Positions 9,495 to 18,189 are shown, numbered from the stretch's first letter. The stretch is DNA of 18,245 nucleotides from Saccoglossus kowalevskii (GCF_000003605.2 NW_003120926.1:250827-269071); one strand, 5' to 3'. Numbers and translations: made by a program. Notes: generated by a model from the sequence alone, not told the origin.

Positions 9495-9695
9495 TGTTGA
9501 CCAGAAAGATGAAATGAGAGTGTATGACCTGAGATTACCCAGTTTTAGAGTTGTAAACAACAACGGTGTCATGGCCATGAGATAATACAGCACACTATCT
9601 ATACGTAGAGACATTTATTATAGTAATCTACATATCCATATTACATAAATATATATTCATTAGATGTCAATAAACATTGAAGCATCAAATACTAT
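9495..9695 (+). terminator. 3' UTR and polyadenylation signal, copy 2
   Basis: The 3' UTR is homologous to copies 1 and 3 and has AATAAA at 9669-9674, followed by a GT-rich stretch (TATGTTGTGT). Homology with the other two copies fades soon after about 9720, earlier than between copies 1 and 3. Confidence 0.75.
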
Positions 9696-9699
9696 GTTG

Positions 9700-10589
9700 T
9701 GTACATTAATCTTTATTATGTGCCTTATGTATCTTCACAGGGTCAAAGTGTGTGTCAAGTCGAGTGAGAGCGTAGTTTAATGATTCCGTTCTCATGCTAT
9801 GGGTCACGAACAATTAAATATATGTTTATTCAGGATACTTTTGATTTGATAACAATAATCTGGGAGTCGTCACAAAACCCGGGTCATTTGATTAACACAA
9901 GAATGTCATGGTATACTATGTCCACACTATAGTATTCAGTAGCTGGCAAATACGTCAATTGGGGCGTGAGATGTTGAATGTCAATAACTTACGTCATACA
10001 GCTGGGCCAGAATAATCAACGAATAATGTGTATAGGTGTTGAGTGTTTAATAATATATTCGGGTTCAATTTTTAAAAAATGACAATCATGTAATGGCGTC
10101 TGGTCAAGTACAGGTGCACCTATGACTGATTTCTCACGGAGGCAAGCCAATGGGTCGTTTGGAGGTCGTTAAATCAAGGTTATAGCTAAAATCTTGGAAA
10201 CGTTACGAACACCCTGGCATTGAATACGTAATAGAGAACCCCCGACTACGAGAAGTTCCTGGCTTAGAATCGTAGAGAGGAAAAAATAGTGGTACTTTAA
10301 ATTATTCATGAGCAAAAGACGATGTGTACACTATATATTTAGTATTCATGTAAATTAACATATGTTAATCGCCGTACAATGTCATTGTCAAACTGTCTTT
10401 CAGTTTCATATTTGTTTGTTTATTTGTGGTATAATTGAATAACCCTCACTCAAAATTGTGTGTTATGGGATATAACGCCTCAGTGTTGGTTAAACTTTAT
10501 ATCCGATAAAGCCAAACTTAGCTACTTAAAAACCGGGAGCCCAAATGAAATGAGACAATTTCATTTTTTTTAAAGAATTGATTTGAAAG
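9700..10589. other. Spacer between copy 2 and the LINE remnant
   Basis: No gene or RNA is recognised. A small perfect inverted repeat ATACTAT/ATAGTAT lies at 9913-9935. The right part may contain eroded LINE sequence upstream of the recognisable ORF1 segment, but I cannot support it residue by residue. Confidence 0.45.
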
Positions 10590-13500
10590 CACACACAGAG
10601 TCATGGGATGAAACTAAAACCAAATTAAAGGAATTTATAACATTGAATCTTGATATGGATAGTAATAAGCAAATCAAGTACGAGACGGCGCGCCGACTGG
10701 TAAACTCGAACCTACTGTCTAGACCAATTGTTTCAAAATTAAAGAGTATAAACAAATAGACAAGGTTTTAGAATCTGTTTACAAACTAAGAGACCCTGAT
10801 TATAAAATCGCTATGGACCTACCAACGAAAGTACGATAGAAAAGATGGAAACCTTTGGCAAATTATTGATGAAAGCGCCTACAGTGGGCAAAACAGCGCA
10901 TTCTAAATACGACAAACTAAAAATAGATGGTGAATTGTATGATGAATATAATAAAGTCGCCAGATTTTTTACACACCAAGTGATCATAGGATGAATGCCA
11001 AGGCTCGGGATTCTTTCGGACTCGAATTAACAATAATGACAACGACAATAACGAACATAATTCAGGTTTGCTCCTATTCAACTTTTTATTCTGGAACATG
11101 AATGGTCTATTTTCAAAGGTTAGCAATTAAGGCTTTTGTCGAGGCTCGATTGCCACACAACCATGACATTTCACATTTCATTTCGTTGCATGTGAATAGA
11201 AAACAAATTCAGTAGGTTAGAAACGATGATTGTATCTCAACGTTCTACAAGCATTAAAAGGATTTACATATTCAAAGACTTGGCAGCGCATCTAACGATA
11301 TACATCGGATGTTAATTACGTAAAAATGTTGTATTATGTGTTCTCCAATTTGATTGGCTATCACTCGCCAGCTTGTTTCTATGTTTATGCAAATGAGAAA
11401 GTCTTGGGAATTTTGGATGATGAGCTAAGTATTTAAGCATGTATACAGATGCTGCAGTGGTTTGCATAAATAAGAAGACACAAATGTCTAATATCTAATG
11501 AAATTTCGTTACTACGTCGAACTAAAAAAGAAAAAATACGTATGAGCGTAACAATATCAATAAGCTAAAACTGGCGGCATTAAGCAAAAGTTCCAAGAAT
11601 GTTTAGTCATTAGTTAAAACAAACATATGTGGTCCCTCCGACAATATTTCCACCTATGACTGGCAAGAATATTTTAACACAATTACGACGACAAAATCTA
11701 GATACTACATATTAAGTTGATTTTTACGAATTAATGAAACCATTTGTGGACACTGCAGATATGAATGGCCCAAACAAATTCCCTGCGATTATTCATGAAA
11801 CATTACAATAATGATTGACGAGATTAAAGCCACCATTAAAAGAAATTGGTAAGACTACAGGACCAGATTGCCTTCCTGGTGATAACATTGTTATTATGAG
11901 TACCACTGTCAACAAATACCTGTCATCGAATTCGAAAAACTTTCGACGGAGTAGACCATTATACATTATTTGTAATATTAGTCCAGCTAGAAATGCGAGG
12001 CAAATTAATCAAGTCTCTCCACGCAACGTAGAAAACTATATCGGCTTGTGTTAACACGTTGTATTTTTTCTGCTTTTTCTTAGGAAGACTTCTCAGAAAG
12101 CTTCTCAGTCTTTCTTAAGCTTGGGTTTATGTAGGACTTTTATGACTTTATTAGTTTTTATATGCAGATGGTATTGTTTATTTAACAGTACTACTATTGA
12201 CATATACAAGTTGTTAAATAGATTTGTGTTCAACTTGGAAAGTGTCTGTGAATATAGCGCAAGCTAAAAATATTGTATTTAGGAGGAGGTTTTGGAAAGT
12301 ACGGAGCGCTGGGTATTTGAAGGCAGATCCAGTGATATGGTATCATTTTATAACTATTACTTTTTCATCAGTTGATGTTTGGCATTAAGCTCAACAAACA
12401 AAATTAGTAACCAGGTCAGTAAATGTATCTTTAGTTTAAAATCACATTTTATGCATACAATGCATTAGTGACGATTTATATTATTTTTTTTTTTTTTATT
12501 TTTATTTTTGTGTGTGTTTTGTTTTGTTTTGTTTTGTTACACTTTAATTAAACTTGTGTAAATACAGGGTAATGTACTGTGTATTGTCAGACATACAATA
12601 CGTCAACTTTCCTTGAAGATTGTATTGGCTAATCATGTGGGTCTGATTATGTTGATATGAATGTGAACACGTGTCTGTTGTCATTATTTACAACATTTAC
12701 AAATCAAATATATTACAGATGCACTAAATAATAACATATATAACTACATTCAAGCGTACCGAGGATTTAAAGCAGATCACTAACCTCAGACAGGCTCAAG
12801 GTAGATTAAAAAACAAGATTTTAGTATTCGAGCTTGAAATTGCAATTTCATCCCCCGTGGTGTAGTATCTAGTATCCAGATACTGGGACAATCGTTAAAA
12901 AATATCTCACACGAACAAAGAGTTAGATCTCGAGCAGTGTTGTGAAAGTCCACCTGAAAAACATTGGCGAAAAAATGACTGTTATAAACACAGGAATTGT
13001 TATGAGTCTGTCAGTTGTACCAGTGGCTCTACTCAGCAATAGAATTTGTGGCCGTGTCATAGGGTTAACACATTGTATATTGTAACTGCATAGTGCTTTA
13101 TTTTGTTTACGTATAATTTTCCAAAGCTGGGTTTCACTGACGATTGGTGAATCTCAGTTTGCTGAAATATACGTTACAAAAGGTAACATGCATTTTAGCG
13201 AGAAAATATTGTACTCAACATCATTCATATATTGTGAACATATTCGAAAGAACGCCCCGGGAATTACTAGTATTATTTTACACTCCCCTGTCAATGTATT
13301 TCACAATCTAATTGATCTTGCATTATTTAACTCGCATTATTGATTGGTTTATTTTATTTGTGTTCTCATTATTTATATTTTTCTGGCCCAAGTTTTTTGT
13401 TAACTGTGCATGGATACATCAATTTCAGCTGCTATAAAAATATGATTCATTTAGTCGGAACGGAGATAGGGCGGCGAGGAAAACTAAGTACCCTCTACTG

Positions 13501-13705
13501 ACTTGTCAGGGCAGTGCAAGTATTTTTACTTTTTTATACATGACATGAATGATGTTGTGAAATACACATTATTAAATACCATGCTGATGGTACCGTTGGT
13601 AATGTTCCCGAAGCTAATGCAAACATTGCTGTTGCCTATGCGCAGTATGACTTAAACATTGTAGTGAACTGGGTTGCGGAAAATGAACAAACTGCATGAT
13701 TATAC
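10590..13705 (+). mobile_element. Decayed, interrupted non-LTR retrotransposon (LINE) remnant
   Basis: Fragments appear in the expected order on the + strand. The ORF1-like RNA-binding region lies at 10601-10830, with peptide pieces resembling SWDETKTKLKEFI, RRLVNSN..RPIVSKL and YKLRDPDYKIAMDLP; a further ORF1-like piece, YDKLKIDGELYDEYN, begins near 10908. The start of an AP-endonuclease domain (FWNMNGLFSK) begins at about 11090. A pre-RT linker is near 11590-11680 (YDWQEYFNTI). The RT block GKTTGPDCLPGD is at about 11845, and FDGVDH at 11942-11959. A later RT block has YHADGT at 13577-13594 (the usual YADDT with the second Asp changed to Gly) and then LNIVVNW. Stops and frameshifts are everywhere and most of the endonuclease is missing, so it is dead. 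The clade (CR1/L2/Rex-like) is not resolved. Confidence 0.7.
12055..13480. other. Unassigned ~1.4-kb block separating the two LINE reverse-transcriptase parts
   Basis: In an intact LINE the FDxVDH and YADDT blocks are about 300 bases apart. Here they are over 1.6 kb apart, so this block is probably inserted or rearranged sequence. It contains a T-rich low-complexity tract (12484-12538, including TTTTG repeats). It also has a short open stretch near 12756-12850 that looks coiled-coil-like but cannot be assigned. GTTAACACgTTGTAT at about 12055 and GTTAACACaTTGTAT at about 13063 are near-identical 15-mers that might flank part of an insertion. Confidence 0.4.
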
Positions 13706-14410
13706 AAACTTCGAGGAAATGTTTTAATTACGTTACGCGACTCACTGCCATTGGCCAGCCAATAAGCATTTTAATAAATAAGTCTCGTAAGCACTATCGG
13801 GCGCCACAGTTGACGATAAACTAAGCCTTCGTGTAGAATCTATATATTCTTCATGAACTTACTGCAAATACGTTAGTACTGCAAGGTATCACCTCTGAAA
13901 TAACATTTCAATAATGTTATATAAGGTAATTGTGACATTGGCCTTGAGCAGCTAATCCTTCAATTACCAAAGTGTGGTGAGAGAATCGCCCTTACAATGC
14001 CAGTATGCCACACATTCTGTTGAAATATTAAAGAAATCCAAACAGTTCACAATTTTGAGACGTATGTTTGTTAAATAATATATATAATAGCAGAGTACGA
14101 CAGAACTCAAAAAACAAATCATTTCAACGCAATAGCGCCAAATGTTTTATGTCACGATACTTCCCTCAATAATGTATCTGCGTTTACAAAATCAAACACT
14201 GGCATATTTGCTTGCGCTTATTATACATACACAATTACTATTTCAATATACAATTCACGCAGTCGAGATCGGTCATCGTAGCGTCACTTGTATTGTCTTA
14301 TTCCTAACTAAATAGCATGTGCCCAGTTTGTTTTCAGACATTGCATCGAATTGGAAAGCAATGTAAAACAGTTAGTAAATCGGTAATACAAACATGAAAT
14401 CAGTTTCTCA
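13706..14410. other. AT-rich spacer, nothing recognised
   Basis: I see no gene, RNA or clear repeat between the last reverse-transcriptase motif and the promoter-like remnant at 14417. Confidence 0.5.
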
Positions 14411-14416
14411 GTGTCG

Positions 14417-14475
14417 TATAAATATGCTATTAAAATTATCTTTGCCTTACGCGGCCATAGACCCGGACAGTTTTG
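14417..14475 (+). promoter_or_regulatory. Promoter/exon-1-like element upstream of copy 3 (possible orphan or alternative first exon)
   Basis: TATAAATATGC at 14417-14427 is identical to the box of copy 2 (7822-7832). It is followed 59 nt later by a donor, TTTTG|GTAAGTGCAGG, at 14476. Copy 2 has CTAAG|GTAAGAGCAG 67 nt after its box, and copy 3 has its donor 61 nt after. The partial resemblance around the donor suggests a duplicated, diverged first exon. It could act as an alternative start for copy 3 or be a relic. Confidence 0.4.
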
Positions 14476-14648
14476 GTAAGTGCAGGCGAGTTTCTTCTAG
14501 ATTTTAAAACGAGCTGTTACAATTGCATAATTCCGCTCATGGTTGCGAGAAACGTATACACGGTCAGAAGATGACATCTGATTATACTATCGACCAGCAC
14601 ATCAGGTATATGACAATGTATTAATCATCGGTTGTGAACAGTTCTGGA

Positions 14649-14663
14649 CACGTGATGACGTCA
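14649..14663. promoter_or_regulatory. Adjacent E-box and CRE palindromes
   Basis: CACGTG (14649-14654) is followed after one base by TGACGTCA (14656-14663). They lie about 330 bp upstream of the copy 3 TATA box. Both are perfect palindromic sites, for bHLH-ZIP and CREB/ATF-type factors respectively. Activity is inferred from motif only. Confidence 0.35.
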
Positions 14664-14994
14664 AATGATTCTGTTAATATAGATATACATCAAATATTTT
14701 TTTTTTCATTAATCTAGTTATTAAATCAGTTATAACACGGCATCATATACCTGCCATATGTCGCCTGGCATGTCCTTGAAATCCAAAGCACAGTCAAATT
14801 TTGACAAAGCGAAGATTCGATATCTCTGTCCACGTGTACATTGTCAGCAACAATAACGACCGACTTCCGCTAGCCCATTCCTTCCGTAAACTTATCTGCC
14901 ATCAGTATTCCAACTATATCAAAGATAAGAATTTTTAATTTCCTCTCTTTTTGTTATTAATTTCGAAAAAAACGATAATATGCGAGTGAAATTG

Positions 14995-15026
14995 TATAAA
15001 TATAGCATCACCTAACCACACCGTCA
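14995..15026 (+). promoter_or_regulatory. Core promoter of peptide gene copy 3 (TATA + initiator)
   Basis: TTGTATAAATAT with the box at 14995-15002 is followed by GTCATCTTC, whose A (15026) is 31 nt from the first T, exactly as in copy 2. The bases between box and initiator differ from copy 2, so the conserved spacing is informative. Confidence 0.7.
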
Positions 15027-15055
15027 TCTTCACTGCCAACTCTTTCCAAGCTAAG
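15026..15055 (+). other. Non-coding exon 1, peptide gene copy 3
   Basis: This is an inferred 30-nt 5'-UTR exon ending CCAAGCTAAG before donor GTGAGT (15056). It shares ATCTTC at the start and CAAGCTAAG at the end with copy 2 exon 1. There is no ATG. Intron 1 is only 202 nt (15056-15257), versus 624 nt in copy 2. Confidence 0.65.
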
Positions 15056-15257
15056 GTGAGTAATTCCATTGCAATTTGTTTAACTTTTCTCGTTGACATA
15101 TTGTTAGCACATAGCAACGCCCAGTGCTCCTACTAGCATAGTCATGGGCTCGTGAGTTTGTGCAATTTTCTACGCGTTTACAGAGGCCATGATAGAATTG
15201 TATATCTTTCGCTTGCATATTATACTGACTAATGCTTCTCCCTTTTTTATGTTACAG

Positions 15258-15310
15258 TAGCTGCACGCCACCAATTTCTCGGTAAATAAACAAACACTCA
15301 ACAAATCAAA
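15258..15310 (+). other. Non-coding exon 2, peptide gene copy 3
   Basis: This is an inferred 53-nt 5'-UTR exon between acceptor ATGTTACAG (ending 15257) and donor GTAAGT (15311). A CTAAT branch-point-like motif lies about 30 nt upstream. It is homologous to 8513-8560. Homology continues into intron 2 (ATTAGAGTCACAT, GACGCCATT). It has no ATG and ends in AAA, giving A at -3 of the coding ATG after splicing. Intron 2 is 1482 nt (15311-16792). Confidence 0.7.
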
Positions 15311-15386
15311 GTAAGTTTTTCTTATGTTCTTATTAGAGTCACATTACAATGTGTTATCGACGCCATTAGTCGTACTGTAAAATAAT

Positions 15387-15481
15387 TTATTTTCACTGAT
15401 TTTTGGACAAGTTTAATGTAAAATATATATAAGGTATATTCGCTGGATTTTATTTTCACTGAAACATTTTTTCAGCGAAAA
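15387..15481. repeat. Repeated 14-mer with nested hairpin in intron 2 of copy 3
   Basis: TTTATTTTCACTGA occurs at 15387-15400 and again at 15449-15462. The second copy forms the left arm of a near-perfect 12-bp inverted repeat (15453-15464 with 15470-15481, one mismatch, 5-nt loop). Confidence 0.5.
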
Positions 15482-16370
15482 TTAATTTCAAGTAAAAAAA
15501 ATATATTCCACAGTATGTGTCACACTGAAATACGCCGGGTTCAATGAGACCGCATATTTTCATTTGTTTCCACTGTCGCTATATACTACTGAATTATCTA
15601 AATTATTGTGAAAACCGATGTATTTGTGTACAAGTAATGTGTATTACACGGCTAGATCTGTTGACCAATCAGAATCCGGGATTTGCAATGGGTTCGCTCT
15701 TTAGGAACAAAAGAATTGCACAAATACAGACAAACAATTATACAAAACTATGCAACTTTCTTACAACAAAGATAAATCACACAACAAAAATCGTGACAGT
15801 GATGAATATCGTACATTTGAAAAAACAAACAAAATTGTTCAAAACACACGTTTTTTGTGTTTTCATTGAGAACTAGGCTTTTAGTGCCTGTGGGTTTGGG
15901 GCAGGAAAACGGGTTAGAGAGTGCGGGGCAGAAATATCAAAACCAATCTCATAATTTAGCTTATAATCCGGCGTCACACTGCAAATATTAATTGCCTTTG
16001 CTGAATTACTACTAGAAGGAGATGACTGACAACAAGTATTAAAAGTATTATAAATCAACGTGTTCAGCGTAATTTGAAAGTTCTTGTTATTATGATTTTT
16101 CTCTGGCCCATTTTTTTTATCAATTAGGTAACCGCTTAGTTGATAGTGTTCAGCAATAAGCCGCGTGGAGTTGAAGTAACTGCTAAATTCGCCTGATTAA
16201 TGTATACAATAATAACATCAACGGATATATAAACGACGATCACGATCATTGGCAAATTGCAAATATACCTTGACAGTGCGTAACATGTTTTAGAACAAAT
16301 TCACGATAACAAAATAGACGCGACAATTAACATCATTGTGTCATTGATCGGTTTCATATTAGCATATCAA
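15482..16370. other. Intron 2 of copy 3: two open frames of no recognisable family
   Basis: A 110-codon + frame (15544-15876) and a minus-strand frame open from 16196 to 15873 (about 107 codons, no ATG) abut each other. Neither resembles a protein family I know. Lengths near 110 codons also arise by chance elsewhere in this window, so I do not call them genes. The minus frame is locally richer in GC near 15885-15930, which may mean an eroded mobile element. Confidence 0.3.
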
Positions 16371-16422
16371 TGACGTCAGACGATAACTTATAAATAGCCG
16401 TTTAAAAAAATCGTATTAAACA
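16371..16422 (+). promoter_or_regulatory. CRE + TATA pair within intron 2 of copy 3 (candidate alternative promoter)
   Basis: The perfect palindrome TGACGTCA (16371-16378) is followed 10 bases later by TATAAATA (16389-16396), the same box sequence as in the two main promoters. An ACAGTT initiator-like site at about 16420-16425 lies some 33 nt from the box. A transcript from here could reach the coding exon unspliced or via the 16792 acceptor. Copy 1 has a different palindrome (CACGTG, 264-277) in the roughly matching position and no clear TATA. Confidence 0.35.
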
Positions 16423-16792
16423 GTTACAATTGCGCGCGCACCATTCTGACCAATAGCTCATCATAGAAATCAGACAAGCATTATGTAGCTGTTTCCATTT
16501 GCTAGTACATTGAGCCACTCGTTGTTACAATTCGTTTGACAAGTCAAGAACGATGTACAAAATGTATTTGGAGCAAAATATAGCGCACATTGTTGGAATA
16601 AAATAGGTATTCTGAACACGAAAACGTTCAAATGTAAAAAAAAAAGTAGAGAAATTTACGTGATAATTTACAGATGTTAGAGCCAGAATATTTGGCTTAG
16701 GTATATTGTTATTCGAATAATAAACACGAATTGTTTGACATTGTAATCCTAATACAAATTAACTCATAGCGTTTGTATTTTCTCTCCTTCAG

Positions 16793-16984
16793 ATGAAAGT
16801 TGCAATGATGGCTCTCCTCTTGGTTGGACTGATGATGGTGGCGCTGCCACAGGAAGCAGATGCATGCACTGCAAGTCAATGTGCGACATGTGCCAACTTT
16901 ATCTCTGGTTTTGACGAATCCGACTGTGGTAGAGGTGGTGCAGCCTGTACGACCTGCGCAGAAAACATGGCGAACTTCTTTTAG
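16793..16984 (+). CDS. Small secreted six-cysteine peptide, copy 3
   Basis: This codes for 63 residues. The signal peptide is identical to copy 1. In the 39-residue mature part one residue differs from copies 1 and 2: Ala to Thr (GCG to ACG) between the last two cysteines, at mature position 29. All six cysteines and the C-terminal Phe-Phe are kept. The ATG is fixed by the acceptor TTTCTCTCCTTCAG ending at 16792. The gene model is TATA 14995, exon 1 15026-15055, exon 2 15258-15310, coding exon from 16793. Two CATC/CTTC (C-x2-C) motifs, each followed by Ala, give the mature peptide a weak internal symmetry. It is predicted to be secreted and acidic, with possibly three disulphides. Family and function are not recognised. 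Confidence 0.88.
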   Translation: MKVAMMALLLVGLMMVALPQEADACTASQCATCANFISGFDESDCGRGGAACTTCAENMANFF

Positions 16985-17180
16985 TGTTGACCAGCAAGAT
17001 GAAATGAGAGTATATGACCTGAGATTAACCAGTTTTAGAATTGTAAACAACACCACTGTCATGGCCATGACATAACACAGCACACTGTCTATACGTAGAG
17101 ACATTTATTATAGTCATTTACATATCCATATGACAGAAATATATATGATTAGATGTCAATAAACATTCAAGCATCAAATA
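16985..17180 (+). terminator. 3' UTR and polyadenylation signal, copy 3
   Basis: The 3' UTR is homologous to the other copies, with AATAAA at 17158-17163 and a GT-rich element (TGTGTTGTGT) downstream. Beyond the gene, similarity to the copy 1 flank resumes at CTCG-ATAAAGGGTG-TATTAAAGCG (17226-17251 with 1077-1101), right up to the edge of MITE-2. Confidence 0.75.
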
Positions 17181-17243
17181 CTGTGTTGTGTACATTATTC
17201 TTCATCATGTGTCTTACCTTGACGCCTCGTATAAAGGGTGGTA

Positions 17244-17406
17244 TTAAAGCGGGGGAGTCGTCACCTACGCATGCGTCAGGTGGCCATAGCGTGTCATTGT
17301 TTACAAGCGTCTACCCACCAGCCATTGCGTTCTTGGCGTGTGTTGTTATCGTCGCTTGGGACTCAATTCCCGCGCGTGCGCAGGTGAAGACCCCCCCCCG
17401 CTTTAA
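17244..17406. mobile_element. MITE-2: short TTAA-flanked inverted-repeat element, related to MITE-1
   Basis: The left end, from TATTAAAGCGGGGGAGTCGTC (17242), is the inverted counterpart of the right end finishing at 17408. About 35 bases pair, with a two-base difference in the G/C run and a few substitutions. The core between the TTAA sites is about 155 bp and non-coding. Its terminal 17 bases match MITE-1 at 13 positions, and both carry a GC-rich palindrome about 20 bases in (ACGCATGCGT here). It is much richer in GC than its surroundings. The open frame 17153-17467 that crosses it is incidental. A TTAA target plus AG start suggests a Kolobok-like rather than piggyBac origin, tentatively. 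Confidence 0.75.
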
Positions 17407-17409
17407 TAA

Positions 17410-17766
17410 AGTTCTTGGTGTGTGGGGCCACTCAAACGAACTGTGTGTTCCCATACGAATGAGCTAACAATTTTTTCCTGAAATGGAAATAGTGTACCTG
17501 AATTGAGCCAATTGACTTTTTTTTGTGCAAATCAAGTGAAAAAGGTATATAAATTAGGTAAAACAGTCAATGATATTCCAAAATCGGGCCACGCCCCCCC
17601 TCTCCCGTCACCTTCGAGTTTTTTCGGCATTACGAGTGTTGTCGAAATGGCGCCATCAACGGGACCATAAAGCAGGAGATAGCTAGCAGACAGGATTGTT
17701 TTAGCATTTTCCATACGCACGCGTTTAGTAAACCAGCATATACAACGAACTACCACGATCGTTATC
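17410..17766. other. Spacer with GC-rich, promoter-like stretch before the THAP fragment
   Basis: TATATAAA at 17546-17553, a C-rich run at 17592-17608 and GAAATGGCGCCATC (17645-17658, YY1-like) precede the THAP reading frame. These could be its old promoter. No other gene is seen. Confidence 0.35.
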
Positions 17767-18113
17767 ATGGAGAAACGCTGCGTTGTTGACGGGTGTAGCA
17801 ACACACACGGTGATCGCGTAAGTTTGTATGCGTTCCCAAAAAATTCGAATTTACGACATCAGAGGACCAAAGCCGTCAAGAACACCAGGAAATATTGGAA
17901 ATATTCTCTTTATTACGTTATCTGCAGTGCCATTTTACGCTCGAATCATTTGCTGATCCACTATCTGGATTAATTATGAATTATTTGGGTTTCGGGAATA
18001 AAAAACGGCGCAAACTGAAACCGGTGCCAACAGTATTGAATGTTCAAACTCAGTGCCTGTGCCTGAATCGCCACGGTCATTTTGGGGAGGTACATAATGT
18101 TGTTTATAAATAA
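17767..18113 (+). pseudogene. Frameshifted THAP-type zinc-finger domain fragment
   Basis: The first frame (from ATG 17767) begins with a THAP-like N terminus: Cys5 and Cys10 (C-x4-C) and LYAFPK at residues 20-25. Cys53 comes 42 residues after Cys10, the right spacing for the C2CH ligands. The frame then breaks at about 17930. The rest of the domain is read in another frame (HFTLESF, a basic KKRRKLK stretch, and KPVPTVL, which matches the AVPTIF-box position). The two frames are separated by an apparent single-base loss that separates the third Cys from the His ligand. The near-invariant Trp expected at residue 33 is Arg (AGG, 17863-17865). A donor-like GAG|GTACAT at 18090 might be an old exon end. 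THAP domains occur in host DNA-binding proteins and in transposases of the P and some other families; which this was is unknown. Confidence 0.7.
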
Positions 18114-18165
18114 ATTTTGCACACAAAAAAAGTTAATTGTCCCAATTCAGTTACACTATAAAGCA

Positions 18166-18189
18166 TGTGTATATGTGTATATGTGTATA
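18166..18189. repeat. (TGTGTATA)3 microsatellite
   Basis: Three perfect 8-bp units. Confidence 0.8.

Noticed and set aside
9243-9614. Minus-strand open frame of 123 codons over copy 2 (also 16709-17104, and 554-865 over copy 1)
   Set aside because: These are antisense shadows of the peptide exon and its 3' UTR. Their shared sequence follows from the conserved + strand gene, and they show no signal peptide or known domain.
11815-12054. 79-codon + frame as a gene
   Set aside because: It contains the LINE reverse-transcriptase block GKTTGPDCLPGD and then runs out of frame, so it is part of the decayed LINE.
15544-15876. 110-codon + frame in the copy 3 intron
   Set aside because: There is no recognisable domain and it lies within an inferred intron; such lengths occur by chance here.
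17153-17467. 104-codon + frame after copy 3
   Set aside because: It begins in the 3' UTR at the polyadenylation signal and crosses MITE-2, so its length reflects the GC-rich element and not a gene.
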